A stretch of DNA of 55,311 nt from Bacteroidota bacterium (GCA_030706145.1 JAUZPB010000018.1:1-55311); one strand, 5' to 3'; positions 1 to 8,678 are shown, counted from the stretch's first letter. Program-made: numbers and translations. The notes: a model not told the origin generated them from the sequence alone.

Positions 1-18
1 AGATACTTATGAGGGAAT

Positions 19-234
19 ATGAAAGATAAACCAGTAAAGGAAATTGCGTGTGATTATTACTATAGAGAACTTGATCTAGTAAGAAAACGGATCCAGGAAT
101 TAACAGGTAATCATTTCAGCGGAGTGCCAGAGATCTCCAGGACTTTAGAATTGGGCGCTCTTTGTAAAAGGGAAGCTTATTATTTACTTCAACTTGTGGC
201 TCTTAAAGGAATATTAGGCCCTGGTTTTAATTAA
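19..234 (+). CDS. Small hypothetical protein (71 aa)
   Basis: I do not recognise this gene. It encodes a 71-residue soluble protein, probably helical, with a charged first half (DLVRKRIQELTG) and a more hydrophobic end (YYLLQLVALKGILG). It has two isolated cysteines (residues 10 and 49) that do not form a metal-binding motif. The start is the ATG after a GAGGGA ribosome-binding site; an ATG at position 10 leads into an early stop and is excluded. It lies about 310 bp upstream of the chemotaxis operon on the same strand, but the gap and an apparent promoter before the next gene argue against co-transcription. The reading frame is clean and codon use resembles its neighbours, so a real small gene is likely. 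Confidence 0.55.
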   Translation: MKDKPVKEIACDYYYRELDLVRKRIQELTGNHFSGVPEISRTLELGALCKREAYYLLQLVALKGILGPGFN

Positions 235-544
235 TGTAACACTGCCGTTTTTCCCCGCACTGATTCATCTCTGAGATGCTTTATTTGACATATGGGAAAA
301 TGCTTATTTGCCAAATCTTCTCATTTTGGCTAATATTCAGCATCTTTTAGGCGTTTTTGCGTCCATTTAGCTGCAAAATTCTTCCTTTTTCCCGGGCATT
401 AATATTGCTTTAAATATTTAAGGCTAAGAGCTAAAAATTAAATTGTTTATTCCGATAATAAGAAGAAATATAATTGTAAATGTATTCTTTGTGTATTAGG
501 AAGACATTTTCGTATAATTTCTCAATCCAAAAGGCAGCTATAAA
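235..544. other. Intergenic region upstream of the chemotaxis operon
   Basis: This gap of about 310 bp is AT-rich and shows no convincing ORF. It holds a short perfect inverted repeat, CATCTC/GAGATG around 266-278, followed by CTTTATTT. That is at best a weak terminator for the small upstream gene. Near its right end is a good -10 box, described separately. Confidence 0.5.
489..518 (+). promoter_or_regulatory. Candidate sigma70-type promoter for the chemotaxis operon
   Basis: A perfect TATAAT box lies at 513-518, with TTGTGT (four of six consensus bases) at 489-494 and an 18-bp spacer. The -10 box ends 26 bp before the first ATG of the HEAT-repeat gene, which suits a short leader. The -35 box is weak, so this is an inference from sequence only. 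Confidence 0.4.
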
Positions 545-1945
545 ATGAGTAGTTCGAATTCTATTTATGAAAATGAAATAAAACTCTTAAAATCGGAAGA
601 CCCATCTGAAAGAAGGGCAGCAGTCGAAGACTTTATGGGAAAGGAGCTGGATGAGTATACAGTAAATGTACTTTCGCTGATGCTTGCTGATCCTGATAAA
701 GGCGTTAGAGATTCTGCTTCGCTTACCCTTATTTTTAACGGCCATCATTTAATTCCAAAATATGTCGTTCCTCTAATATCTTCGCCTGAGATATCTTTAA
801 GGAATCTTGCTGGAGAAGTCCTCTTAAGAATTGGGGAGTTAAGTATTGATGAAATGGTTGCTTATCTAGAGAATGCAAATGACGATGACAAGAAATTTAT
901 TATCGATATTTTAGGACTAATTGGCAGTGAAAAACCAGTGCCCACTATCCTTAAGGTTCTTAAAGAAAATTCGAACGATAATGTTATCCTTTCTTGTATT
1001 GAGGCTCTTGGAAATATTCATTTTAAAGATGCCCTTCCTGAGCTTATAAGTTGCTATGAAAATAATGAGCTCTATAAGCCTACTATTATTGAAGCCCTTG
1101 GTAAGATGGATTCAAGTGAAGCTTTAGACTTCATTACATCTAAGTATTTTATTGAAGATGACCTTACAAAGTTCTCTATTATTGAAAGCTTTGGCTCTCT
1201 TGGTAATGAATCGACTTTTTATCTTCTTTTATCTGAGCTAAGTAAATTATCTGGCCCTATCGTTTGGCCTGTCATTGCCTCGCTTTGCCAACTGAAGGAA
1301 AAACTTGGACTTGATTTGCCTTTCGATGAGAGCATAAAGAACTCAATATTGTATACTTTGATGGAGGCTGAAACAAAATATAAAAGAGCTGCCGCTAGCC
1401 TTATAACTGTCTTTGATGACAAAGATATAATGGACGCATTGATTTACATTTATGGCGAAGATTACGAAATAGATGAGAATATTAAACCTGCCTTTTTTCA
1501 ATATTCTAATCTTATCTACCCGAAGCTTTCTTTAGTTATTAAGAAAAAACCACAAAACCTTAAGAATCTCTTATGGTTAATTAAAGATATAATTGATTTT
1601 GATTCTGAAAGTATTAACAGACTTTCTGAAATTGATAAAAGAAGTCTCTCTGATGCATTAACCTTATGCCTCGATAACCCGGACGAGGAAGTTAGGAAAT
1701 CATCTGTTGAACTTCTCTTTATGACAAATCTGGATTGTGCTCTTGTTTTTATTGACACAATGATTGAGGACGATAATATATGGAACAGGCTCAAAATTGT
1801 TGAGATTATTGAAAATATATTTAGCCCCAAAATTAATGAAGTACTTAAAAAGTTAGCTGATGATGCCGAAGAGATGGTAAGAGAAAGAGCTGTATGGACT
1901 TTGGCACAAAGGGGAATAACTAACTTAGAAAAAAAAGCGGAATAA
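545..1945 (+). CDS. HEAT-repeat protein, first gene of the chemotaxis operon
   Basis: This 466-residue protein is built almost wholly of alpha-helical HEAT-like repeats. The units of about 30 residues are visible as recurring patterns such as LLADPDKGVRDSASLTL near residues 46-62 and DDAEEMVRERAVWTLAQRG at the C-terminus. It has no signal peptide or membrane segment, so it should be cytoplasmic. HEAT solenoids bind other proteins and have no catalytic residues. The stop codon is one base from the ATG of cheR, so the two are probably translationally coupled and the protein is likely a scaffold or adaptor in chemotaxis signalling. The family call is firm; the role is inferred from position alone. 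It is not a standard member of known che operons. Confidence 0.85.
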   Translation: MSSSNSIYENEIKLLKSEDPSERRAAVEDFMGKELDEYTVNVLSLMLADPDKGVRDSASLTLIFNGHHLIPKYVVPLISSPEISLRNLAGEVLLRIGELSIDEMVAYLENANDDDKKFIIDILGLIGSEKPVPTILKVLKENSNDNVILSCIEALGNIHFKDALPELISCYENNELYKPTIIEALGKMDSSEALDFITSKYFIEDDLTKFSIIESFGSLGNESTFYLLLSELSKLSGPIVWPVIASLCQLKEKLGLDLPFDESIKNSILYTLMEAETKYKRAAASLITVFDDKDIMDALIYIYGEDYEIDENIKPAFFQYSNLIYPKLSLVIKKKPQNLKNLLWLIKDIIDFDSESINRLSEIDKRSLSDALTLCLDNPDEEVRKSSVELLFMTNLDCALVFIDTMIEDDNIWNRLKIVEIIENIFSPKINEVLKKLADDAEEMVRERAVWTLAQRGITNLEKKAE

Positions 1946-1946
1946 T

Positions 1947-2855
1947 ATGAGCAATTTACCTGACATGAATCTGCGAAGTTCCCAACCGATTGAGAATTTC
2001 GGTTTTTCAATGAAAAATCAAATTCCTTTATCGGATAAATCCTTTGAAAATTGGCGCAAATATATTTATGACGTCTGCGGTATATTTTTTCAGGATAATA
2101 AAAAATATCTTATGGAAAGCCGCCTTCAGAAAAGGATTAGTTTTTTAGGCCTTGACTCTTTTGACGCATATTTGGATTATGTGAAGTATCACCCCAATAA
2201 AGCAAATGAACAGCGCTATCTTTATGAAGCAATTACAATAAATGAAACTTTCTTCTTCAGGAACCAACCACAATTGGATGCACTTGTTTCTACAGTCATT
2301 CCTGAATTAAGCAAAAACCCAAATAAATTTAATAAAAATAAGATTAGAATCTGGAGTGCCGCTTCCTCTTCTGGCGAAGAGGCTTATTCTATTGCAATGA
2401 CCTTGACTGACCTTGTTAAACCTCGTTTCCCTAATCTGGAGTTCGAAATAGTTGGCACTGACATTAATCAGGCAATGATCGAAACTGCTAAGAAAGGCCA
2501 ATACAGGGATTATTCAATAAGGAATACTCCTCCATATTATCTGAAAAAATATTTTAAGGCTGCTGGTAATACCTATGAAGTCGATCAGAATATTAAAAAT
2601 ATGGTAAGCTTCAAGCTTCTGAACCTTTATGATGACTTGGCTATGAAGGCCATGCTGAACTTTGACATAATTTTTTGTGCGAATGTTCTGATTTATTTTG
2701 ACGTGAAATCAAAAATCAAGGTGGTCTCCCACCTTTATAATTCCCTTTATAAAGGCGGATATCTCTTTATAGGATATTCTGAAACTCTTCATGGAATATC
2801 AAAAGCTTTTAAATTGGTCAGTTATCCGAAAACAATAGGTTATAAAAAGGAGTAG
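1947..2855 (+). CDS. cheR: Chemotaxis protein methyltransferase CheR
   Basis: CheR transfers methyl groups from S-adenosylmethionine to glutamate side chains of chemoreceptors, setting adaptation together with CheB. The 302-residue protein has a helical N-terminal domain (about residues 30-90) followed by the methyltransferase fold. It carries the CheR signature SSGEEAYSIAM after the IWSAAS strand (about residues 131-150), and the SAM-pocket acidic strand VGTDIN. A near-N-terminal NETFFFRN segment is also typical of the family. There is no TPR extension. The ATG overlaps the end of the HEAT gene with a single intervening base, and cheY lies 10 bp downstream. No receptor gene is present in the window, so its substrates are encoded elsewhere. 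Confidence 0.95.
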   Translation: MSNLPDMNLRSSQPIENFGFSMKNQIPLSDKSFENWRKYIYDVCGIFFQDNKKYLMESRLQKRISFLGLDSFDAYLDYVKYHPNKANEQRYLYEAITINETFFFRNQPQLDALVSTVIPELSKNPNKFNKNKIRIWSAASSSGEEAYSIAMTLTDLVKPRFPNLEFEIVGTDINQAMIETAKKGQYRDYSIRNTPPYYLKKYFKAAGNTYEVDQNIKNMVSFKLLNLYDDLAMKAMLNFDIIFCANVLIYFDVKSKIKVVSHLYNSLYKGGYLFIGYSETLHGISKAFKLVSYPKTIGYKKE

Positions 2856-2865
2856 AATAAATAGA

Positions 2866-3231
2866 ATGAAAAAAGTTATTTTAATTGCGGATGATTCCCC
2901 TACTATAAGAAAATTTGTTTCATTCTCGCTCACTATGAACGGATTTGATGTAATTGCTGCAAGTGATGGGATGGAAGCTGTGGAAAAACTGCCTTCACAA
3001 AAAATCGATTTGGTTATTACGGATCTCAATATGCCTAATCTTGATGGATTTGAGTTGATAAAAGCTATAAGGAGCAATGAGGAATATAAAGATATCCCTA
3101 TTATTATTCTTTCCTCTTTATCAGGAAGCGAAGAGATCGAGAAAGGAATGAGCTATGGCGCTAGCTCTTACTTAATAAAACCTTTCGATCCAAAAAGAAT
3201 CCAGTATGAAGTTTCTAAATACTTAAATTGA
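2866..3231 (+). CDS. CheY-like single-domain response regulator (first copy)
   Basis: This 121-residue receiver domain has no output domain. It carries the full phosphorylation site: the acidic pair D9-D10, phospho-acceptor D53 in the strand ending VITD, the switch serine near S83-S84 and K105 in the LIKPF motif. It would be phosphorylated by CheA and either act on the flagellar motor or serve as a phosphate sink. It is 9 bp upstream of a second cheY-like gene, and the two differ clearly in sequence, which suggests different roles rather than recent duplication. It ends with a TGA codon, showing that TGA is used as a normal stop in this genome. Confidence 0.9.
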   Translation: MKKVILIADDSPTIRKFVSFSLTMNGFDVIAASDGMEAVEKLPSQKIDLVITDLNMPNLDGFELIKAIRSNEEYKDIPIIILSSLSGSEEIEKGMSYGASSYLIKPFDPKRIQYEVSKYLN

Positions 3232-3240
3232 GGTAAAAAA

Positions 3241-3621
3241 ATGTCCTTAAAATTTCTAGTGGTGGACGATTCAGTTACCATGCGCAGAATCGTCGCTAAT
3301 TCATTAAAAAACTTGGGCTATGATAATATAATTGAAGCTGTAGACGGAAAAGATGCATTAGCTAAACTAGCTGCTGATCCGGCTATTAATTTTGTAATTA
3401 CTGATTGGAATATGCCTGTCTTTACAGGACTTGAATTGACAAAAAGTTTACGCTCTGATGAAAAGTATGCCAAAATTCCGATACTTATGGTTACTACTCG
3501 CGGTGTAAAGGAAGATATTATTGAAGCTCTTCAGGCTAAAGTCTCTAATTACATTATTAAACCTTTTACTCCCCAGGTCCTTAAGGAGAAAATTGATCAA
3601 ATACTTGCTAATGTTCAATAG
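3241..3621 (+). CDS. cheY: Chemotaxis response regulator CheY (second copy)
   Basis: This second receiver-only protein has 126 residues. Acidic residues D9-D10, phospho-acceptor D55 (in VITDWNMP), switch threonine T85 or T86 in MVTTRG and K107 in the IIKPFT motif are all present. The DWNMP and MVTT(R/A) signatures are those of classical motor-binding CheY, so this copy is the better candidate for the FliM-binding CheY. It is followed 10 bp later by a cheZ-like phosphatase gene, which fits CheY-P as the substrate of that enzyme. The start follows a GAGGTAAAAA ribosome-binding region. Confidence 0.92.
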   Translation: MSLKFLVVDDSVTMRRIVANSLKNLGYDNIIEAVDGKDALAKLAADPAINFVITDWNMPVFTGLELTKSLRSDEKYAKIPILMVTTRGVKEDIIEALQAKVSNYIIKPFTPQVLKEKIDQILANVQ

Positions 3622-3631
3622 GTAAGAAAAA

Positions 3632-4390
3632 ATGAAAAACTTAAATATGTCTCAGCTCTTTGAAAAATTAAATGATGTTAAATCTCTGTTTATATATGGA
3701 CAAAAAATTATTCCTGTCCTTCAGAGCCTCGTCGATTTTATGCAGGAGACAGTTCCGCTGCTAGAAAATATTAATCACTCTATTGCTGATAGTACATCAA
3801 AAATACCAAGAGCAACAGATCAGATAAATAATGTAACTAATGCAACTGAACTCGCTACTACTGAAATTCTTGACCTTGTTGATGTTATTTCTAATAACCT
3901 CAGTACAATAGATAACTCATTAAAGGATATTACTGAAAAGGAAAAGATAAAATCTTCAGTAATTGAAAAATTAAAAGCGCTTCTCCCTGATAATGCTGAA
4001 GCTATGCAATTATTTCAAGAATATAAGGATAACGACGTTACTATTAGTCAAATTGAAAAACTTTCCGAAGTTTTTCCAAAAATTCAAAACGATACATATA
4101 ACATTACATTATCCCTTCAGGTACAGGATATTACATCACAGCAACTTGCTGCCGTTAATCATTTGATCGAATCTGTCCAAACTAAACTGGCTTCCCTTAT
4201 ACATGATATTGATGATACCAACCTTAAAGAGGTACAGTCCTCTGAGAACTATTCAACCCCGGAAGGTGCTACTTTCGATCCAAATGCTAGCTATGATAAA
4301 TCTGGCGACAGACAGGATATGATTGATGAAATCATTCAAAGCGAAAATCAAAAAGCTTCTCAGGACGAGATAGATAAATTGTTCTCATAA
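3632..4390 (+). CDS. cheZ: CheZ-type CheY-phosphate phosphatase
   Basis: CheZ speeds dephosphorylation of CheY-P. The 252-residue protein is mainly long helices, as expected of the CheZ four-helix bundle dimer. It has the family core motif QDITSQQ at residues 165-171; D166 and Q170 align with D143 and the catalytic Q147 of the E. coli enzyme (QDLTGQ). The C-terminus ends in ASQDEIDKLFS, close to the C-terminal CheY-binding peptide of E. coli CheZ and also like the CheY-binding start of FliM. A flexible acidic linker (about residues 205-240) joins bundle and tail. The gene sits between cheY and cheA. The call rests on motif and context, because overall similarity to proteobacterial CheZ appears low. 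Confidence 0.85.
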   Translation: MKNLNMSQLFEKLNDVKSLFIYGQKIIPVLQSLVDFMQETVPLLENINHSIADSTSKIPRATDQINNVTNATELATTEILDLVDVISNNLSTIDNSLKDITEKEKIKSSVIEKLKALLPDNAEAMQLFQEYKDNDVTISQIEKLSEVFPKIQNDTYNITLSLQVQDITSQQLAAVNHLIESVQTKLASLIHDIDDTNLKEVQSSENYSTPEGATFDPNASYDKSGDRQDMIDEIIQSENQKASQDEIDKLFS

Positions 4391-4429
4391 TTTTTTCAAC
4401 CTTTTACAACAATCGAAAAATTTGGCATT

Positions 4430-6256
4430 ATGGAATCAGAATTAAATACAATGCTCAACGATCCGGAAATGAAAGAGATCTTCGAGAGCTTTATCATTGA
4501 AACAAAGGAAATTCTGGAAAGACTAGATCTGGAATTAGTTGAGATAGAAAAAAGACCGGATGATGTTGAATTACTTAATTCAATATTCAGATCATTTCAC
4601 ACTGTAAAAGGCACTTCTGGATTCCTCGGACTAGAGAGATTGACCAAGGTAACCCACAAATGCGAGGATATTCTTAATAAGCTCAGAAAAGGTGAGGCTA
4701 AGCTTAACGACAATGTGATGGATGGCATTCTAAATGCTTATGATAAAATGAAAAGCCTCGTTGTCTCGATTGAAATGGATAAAAATGAAAACGTTGATAT
4801 TGATGATACACTTAGCATATTGCAAAATGTTTCTTTAGAACTTGAAACTGGCAAGAAAGTAGAAAAAGAAACTGCCAGTAAAACTGAGCAAGTGCCCTCT
4901 GAAGCCAAACAAGCAGCACCTATTCCCGTAGCAGATGAATCAGAAGAAGAAGTGCAGGAACCGGTTCCTACTATCACTTCAAGCACACCTGCTGATTCTG
5001 CTCCTGCTGTAGCAAAAGAGGAGAAAGATAACAGCAGAACTTCAACCTTGACAAAACAGGTAGATAATACAATCCGCGTTGATGTTGAACGCCTGGATGA
5101 TCTGCTAAATATCGTTTCGGAATTGGTACTTGGCAGAAATAGACTTGCCCAGGTTAATGCTGAAGTATCCCTGGAATATGAGGGGACAAAGCTTTCTCGC
5201 GATTTGGCCGAAGCTTCAAAACAGATCGATCTTATGACCACCGAACTTCAGCTGGCCGTAATGAAGACCAGAATGGTTAAGATTGGAAAGGTTTTTAACC
5301 GCTTCCCAAGACTTGTAAGAGATCTCAGCAAAGAAATGAAAAAGGAGATTCAGCTTGTTATTAATGGTGAAGAAACCGAGCTGGATAAAACTCTTATTGA
5401 AGAAATTAATGATCCACTAGTTCATTTGATTCGAAATGCAGTCGATCATGGAATTGAGACTCCTGAGATCAGAGTTCAAAAGGGGAAAGATCCTAAGGGA
5501 ACCGTTACTCTTTCGGCAGAACATGAAGGTAATAACATTATTATCTCAATTGAAGATGATGGAAAAGGAATTGATCCGGATATACTTAAAGAAAAAGCAG
5601 TAAAGAAAGGCCTCCTGACTAGAGAAAAAGCTAATGACCTCTCTAGGCAAGAAGCATTGAACCTTATTTTCCTTCCGGGCTTCTCTACTACTGAAGTTGT
5701 TACAAACGTCTCTGGTAGAGGCGTTGGAATGGATGTGGTTAAAACCAATGTTACCAAGCTTAGAGGACTAATTAATATTGAAACTGCTGTAGATCACGGA
5801 ACAAAATTTATTATTAAGTTGCCTCTGACTTTGGCAATTATACAGGGCCTGCTTGTTAAGGTGAACTCAGAGACCGTTGTCATTCCATTAAACTCTGTCG
5901 TTGAGGTTGTAAGAGTATCGGTTGATGAAATTAAGTCAATTAACCAGAATGAAGTTATTCGTATACGCGATAGTGTACTTCCTCTTATTAGGATTGATAG
6001 ACTGCTTTATACTGATGAGCTTCAGATGAATACAAACAAATGGCAGTATGTCGTTATTGTTGGACTTGCTGAAAAGAGATTCGGTGTAAGAGTTGATGAA
6101 CTTGTTGGCCAGAAAGAAGTTGTCATTAAATCTCTTGGTAATTACTTGGGTAATATTGATGGAATTGCAGGCTCGACTATTATGGGTGATGGTAAGGTTG
6201 TTATGATCGTTGACGTAGGTGAACTAATAAATAATTTAACGGAAGAAAATTGCTAA
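4430..6256 (+). CDS. cheA: Chemotaxis histidine kinase CheA
   Basis: CheA is the receptor-controlled kinase that phosphorylates CheY and CheB. Domain order in this 608-residue protein is: HPt domain (about 10-115) with the phosphorylated H57 in FRSFHTVKG; an acidic, proline-rich linker (about 145-205); dimerisation helices (about 212-270); and the ATP-binding domain with N-box N336/H340, G1 box D376-D377-G378-K-G and G2 box GRGVGMD at 429-435. A CheW-like SH3 regulatory domain fills about 460-605. The linker is short and low-complexity, so a folded CheY-docking P2 domain appears absent or degenerate. The 3' end overlaps the cheB start by 7 bases. CheW must come from elsewhere. Confidence 0.96.
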   Translation: MESELNTMLNDPEMKEIFESFIIETKEILERLDLELVEIEKRPDDVELLNSIFRSFHTVKGTSGFLGLERLTKVTHKCEDILNKLRKGEAKLNDNVMDGILNAYDKMKSLVVSIEMDKNENVDIDDTLSILQNVSLELETGKKVEKETASKTEQVPSEAKQAAPIPVADESEEEVQEPVPTITSSTPADSAPAVAKEEKDNSRTSTLTKQVDNTIRVDVERLDDLLNIVSELVLGRNRLAQVNAEVSLEYEGTKLSRDLAEASKQIDLMTTELQLAVMKTRMVKIGKVFNRFPRLVRDLSKEMKKEIQLVINGEETELDKTLIEEINDPLVHLIRNAVDHGIETPEIRVQKGKDPKGTVTLSAEHEGNNIIISIEDDGKGIDPDILKEKAVKKGLLTREKANDLSRQEALNLIFLPGFSTTEVVTNVSGRGVGMDVVKTNVTKLRGLINIETAVDHGTKFIIKLPLTLAIIQGLLVKVNSETVVIPLNSVVEVVRVSVDEIKSINQNEVIRIRDSVLPLIRIDRLLYTDELQMNTNKWQYVVIVGLAEKRFGVRVDELVGQKEVVIKSLGNYLGNIDGIAGSTIMGDGKVVMIVDVGELINNLTEENC

Positions 6257-7338
6257 ATAAAATAAAAGCAGTTGTAGTTGATGATTCTGCTTTTATGCGG
6301 AAATCTCTCTCTATCATGCTCGAATCTGATGGTGATATTGAGGTAATTGCTACTGCACGTGATGGCCTGGAAGGTCTTAATGTTGTTAAATCTCTGAAAC
6401 CAGATATTGTTACTCTGGATATTGAGATGCCACGAATGGATGGTCTTACTGCCTTACAAAAGATTATGACTGAGTGCCCTACTTCTGTAATAATGGTTAG
6501 TTCTATTACTACAGAAGGTGCAGAGGCTACTCTGAAAGCCTTGGAATTGGGTGCTGTTGATTTTATCCCTAAAGAACTTTCATATGTAAGCGTAAATATT
6601 GTAAAGATCAAAGAAGAGCTTATTAGAAAAGTAAAAGAGATAGTTAGACATAAAGCTGTACAAATGCGACTTAGAAGAATCCAGGGTACTTCCTCTGGTG
6701 ATTCAAGAACATCTTTCTCTTCTTCATCTGGCCGTTCAACAGCTTTACAGGCTCTTCCTAGAATCGGATATAAAGCCGTCAGCCTTGGTATTTCTACTGG
6801 CGGACCGATGTCTTTGCAGAAGGTTATACCTGGATTAGCTAAAAACTTAAACTGCCCGGTTTTTATTGTGCAGCATATGCCTCCTAAATTTACTAAGTCA
6901 TTGGCCGATAGGCTAAATAGCATGAGTCAATTGGAGGTTAAAGAAGCTGAACATAATGAAAGTATTCGCAATGGAGTCGTTTATATTGCCCCAGGTGGTT
7001 TTCATATGACAGTTAGGCATGCTTCTACAGGCGGGAATGTTATTGAAATTTCCGAGAAACCTGAGGATACTCTTCATAGACCCTCTGTCGATGTAATGAT
7101 AAGTTCTGTTGTAAAGGTTTATGGAAAACAAACCCTGGGCGTCATTATGACTGGTATGGGAAAGGACGGATTTGAAGCTATTAAAGAATTAAAAGCTCTT
7201 GGTGGATATGCTATTGCTCAGGATGAACAGTCCTGTGTCGTCTATGGAATGCCAAAGGCTGTCGTAGATGGTGGTTGTGCCGATGTAATTGTGCCTCTTG
7301 AAAAAATGTCCGAAATAATAAATAAGGCCATCATTTAA
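6250..7338 (+). CDS. cheB: Chemotaxis protein-glutamate methylesterase CheB
   Basis: CheB removes receptor methyl groups and deamidates receptor glutamines when phosphorylated by CheA. The 362-residue protein has an N-terminal receiver (D11-D12, phospho-acceptor D57 in TLDIEMP) and a C-terminal esterase domain with catalytic triad S182 (GISTGG), H209 (VQHMPP) and D306 (GMGKDG). A serine-rich linker (about 140-165) joins them. Translation starts at TTG, because no in-frame ATG precedes the conserved VVVDDS strand. GGAAG at 6241-6245 is well spaced for it, and the start overlaps the cheA stop region by 7 bases, indicating coupled translation. It closes the recognised chemotaxis genes in this operon. 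Confidence 0.95.
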   Translation: MLNKIKAVVVDDSAFMRKSLSIMLESDGDIEVIATARDGLEGLNVVKSLKPDIVTLDIEMPRMDGLTALQKIMTECPTSVIMVSSITTEGAEATLKALELGAVDFIPKELSYVSVNIVKIKEELIRKVKEIVRHKAVQMRLRRIQGTSSGDSRTSFSSSSGRSTALQALPRIGYKAVSLGISTGGPMSLQKVIPGLAKNLNCPVFIVQHMPPKFTKSLADRLNSMSQLEVKEAEHNESIRNGVVYIAPGGFHMTVRHASTGGNVIEISEKPEDTLHRPSVDVMISSVVKVYGKQTLGVIMTGMGKDGFEAIKELKALGGYAIAQDEQSCVVYGMPKAVVDGGCADVIVPLEKMSEIINKAII

Positions 7339-7384
7339 TTTCATTGTTCTTTGAAATAGAAGAACTTAAGGATTTGTATTAGTT

Positions 7385-7630
7385 ATGAAAGATGAATTTG
7401 AAGATTATGTATTCAGGGAGTTAGATAATCCTAACCCCCATAGTAAAAAAAACCTTATTAAAGCAAATCAGGCCGAACTAGTTGGTGCTGTCAAAGTTAG
7501 TGTTGAAGAAGATAGCCATGATGGTGTTAAGATTATACTTAAAAAAGATAAAAATGATACAATTAAAGAGATTAAGTTTGTTTGTTCTTGTGGACAGACC
7601 AAATCTATTATCTTAGACTATTCGGAATAA
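7385..7630 (+). CDS. Small hypothetical protein with CSCG motif, downstream of cheB
   Basis: This 81-residue protein is unrecognised. It is charged and hydrophilic with a predicted beta-rich second half: alternating segments VKVSVEE, GVKIILKK and IKEIKFVCSCGQTKSIILDY. Two cysteines in a C-S-C-G context sit near the C-terminus, too few for a complete zinc site in a monomer but enough for a metal site in a dimer. It starts 46 bp after cheB on the same strand, and nothing that looks like a terminator lies between, so it may be part of the chemotaxis operon. A role in chemotaxis or motility is only an inference from position. Confidence 0.6.
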   Translation: MKDEFEDYVFRELDNPNPHSKKNLIKANQAELVGAVKVSVEEDSHDGVKIILKKDKNDTIKEIKFVCSCGQTKSIILDYSE

Positions 7631-8012
7631 ATACTATTCTATTATCCATTTTCCCGGGAAGAGGTTGGAAAAACCGCATTCCTGTGGGAAATTTTACTTT
7701 TTGGGGGAAAGGTAGAATTTCTTGCGTATTCATATTGGACCTTTGGTGTTTTTGTGTTGGTGACGAAATAGAGACAGTTTTTAGATTTCCACTGAAATCC
7801 TTTTGGGCCCTGTGTAGTCTATACATTTTCCTCTCTCGGTAACCGCTATCAAAAATTATTCTCAAAATTATTAAGAAACGTGAGTTATTATTCAAAGGTC
7901 AGTAATTTCTTTTGAAATTATTAATTTTTAAGCTTATTTTTATCAATAAATTAATATCGATAATTATTTGTCGTATTTGAATAATGGTTTATAAAGTTAT
8001 AGGAGGAACTTA
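7631..8012. other. Intergenic region between the chemotaxis and sdh operons
   Basis: I see no convincing gene in these 380 bp. Possible ORFs on both strands lack ribosome-binding sites, have unusual composition and overlap one another. The left half contains several short G and C runs (TTCCCGGGAA near 7652, TTGGGGGAAA near 7703) that could form a weak structure. The right end is very AT-rich and carries the probable sdh promoter. Confidence 0.5.
7968..7995 (+). promoter_or_regulatory. Candidate promoter of the sdhCAB operon
   Basis: TTGTCG at 7968-7973 and TATAAA at 7990-7995 are separated by 16 bp. They lie just ahead of the strong AGGAGG ribosome-binding site at 8001-8006. The -10 box is five of six consensus and the -35 box four of six. 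The predicted leader would be only about 10-20 nt. Assignment is from sequence alone. Confidence 0.35.
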
Positions 8013-8678
8013 ATGGGTTGGGTAACGCGTGCCATTAGCTCATCTCTCGGGAAAAAGTACATAATGGCCCTGTCAGGGCTTTTCCTGGTAATTTATCTTG
8101 TTATACATTTATTTGGTAACACATTCCTTTATGCAGGAAAAGATGCCTTTAATCTTTATGTTGAAACACTTACTGAATCGAGTCTTAAACCAGTTATAAG
8201 AGTCATAGAAGTTGTTCTTTTATTAGGCTTTTTAATTCATATCTACGATGGTATTAGACTTACTATCGGAAACTGGAGTGCTCGCCCTAACAGGTATGCT
8301 GTTAAACCTGCTAATCCGCAGAGTACAGCAGCTTCAAGAACAATGTGGCTTACTGCCAGTATTGTTTTCTTCTTTTTAGTAGTTCATCTTCAGCAGTTCT
8401 GGTATACTTATCATTATGGCAGAATTCCTGGAGTCACAATGTATGATATCGTAGTAGGAACTTTTAGGGATCCCTTATATTCCCTAATTTATCTGATTTC
8501 AGTTTTACTCTTGGGATTTCATCTTTATCATGGCTTCCAAAGCTCTTTTCAAAGCCTTGGACTAAACCATCCTAAGTACAGATCCCTGATTGTAATCTTT
8601 GGCAGAATCTATGCAGTTGTAATAGCAGTGGGATTTGCTTCATTTCCTATCTACTTTTATCTAATGGGAGGTAAATAA
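8013..8678 (+). CDS. sdhC: Succinate dehydrogenase/fumarate reductase cytochrome b subunit
   Basis: This is the membrane anchor of complex II. It holds two b-type hemes and passes electrons between the iron-sulfur subunit and quinone. The 221-residue length and five hydrophobic helices match the b558 family with one fused subunit, so no SdhD is expected. Candidate heme ligands are the histidines in YLVIHLFGN (about residue 27), FLIHIYDG (about 71), VVHLQQFW (about 124) and GFHLYHGF (about 171). The N-terminus ([15 protein letters not shown]) is typical of the family. The ATG is set by a perfect AGGAGG six bases upstream. Its stop overlaps the sdhA ATG by one base. Confidence 0.95.
   Translation: MGWVTRAISSSLGKKYIMALSGLFLVIYLVIHLFGNTFLYAGKDAFNLYVETLTESSLKPVIRVIEVVLLLGFLIHIYDGIRLTIGNWSARPNRYAVKPANPQSTAASRTMWLTASIVFFFLVVHLQQFWYTYHYGRIPGVTMYDIVVGTFRDPLYSLIYLISVLLLGFHLYHGFQSSFQSLGLNHPKYRSLIVIFGRIYAVVIAVGFASFPIYFYLMGGK

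Noticed and set aside
7582-7895. Overlapping ORFs on both strands after the chemotaxis operon (86 and 95 codons)
   Set aside because: Neither has a ribosome-binding site or recognisable protein character; the plus-strand one starts inside the preceding gene in another frame.
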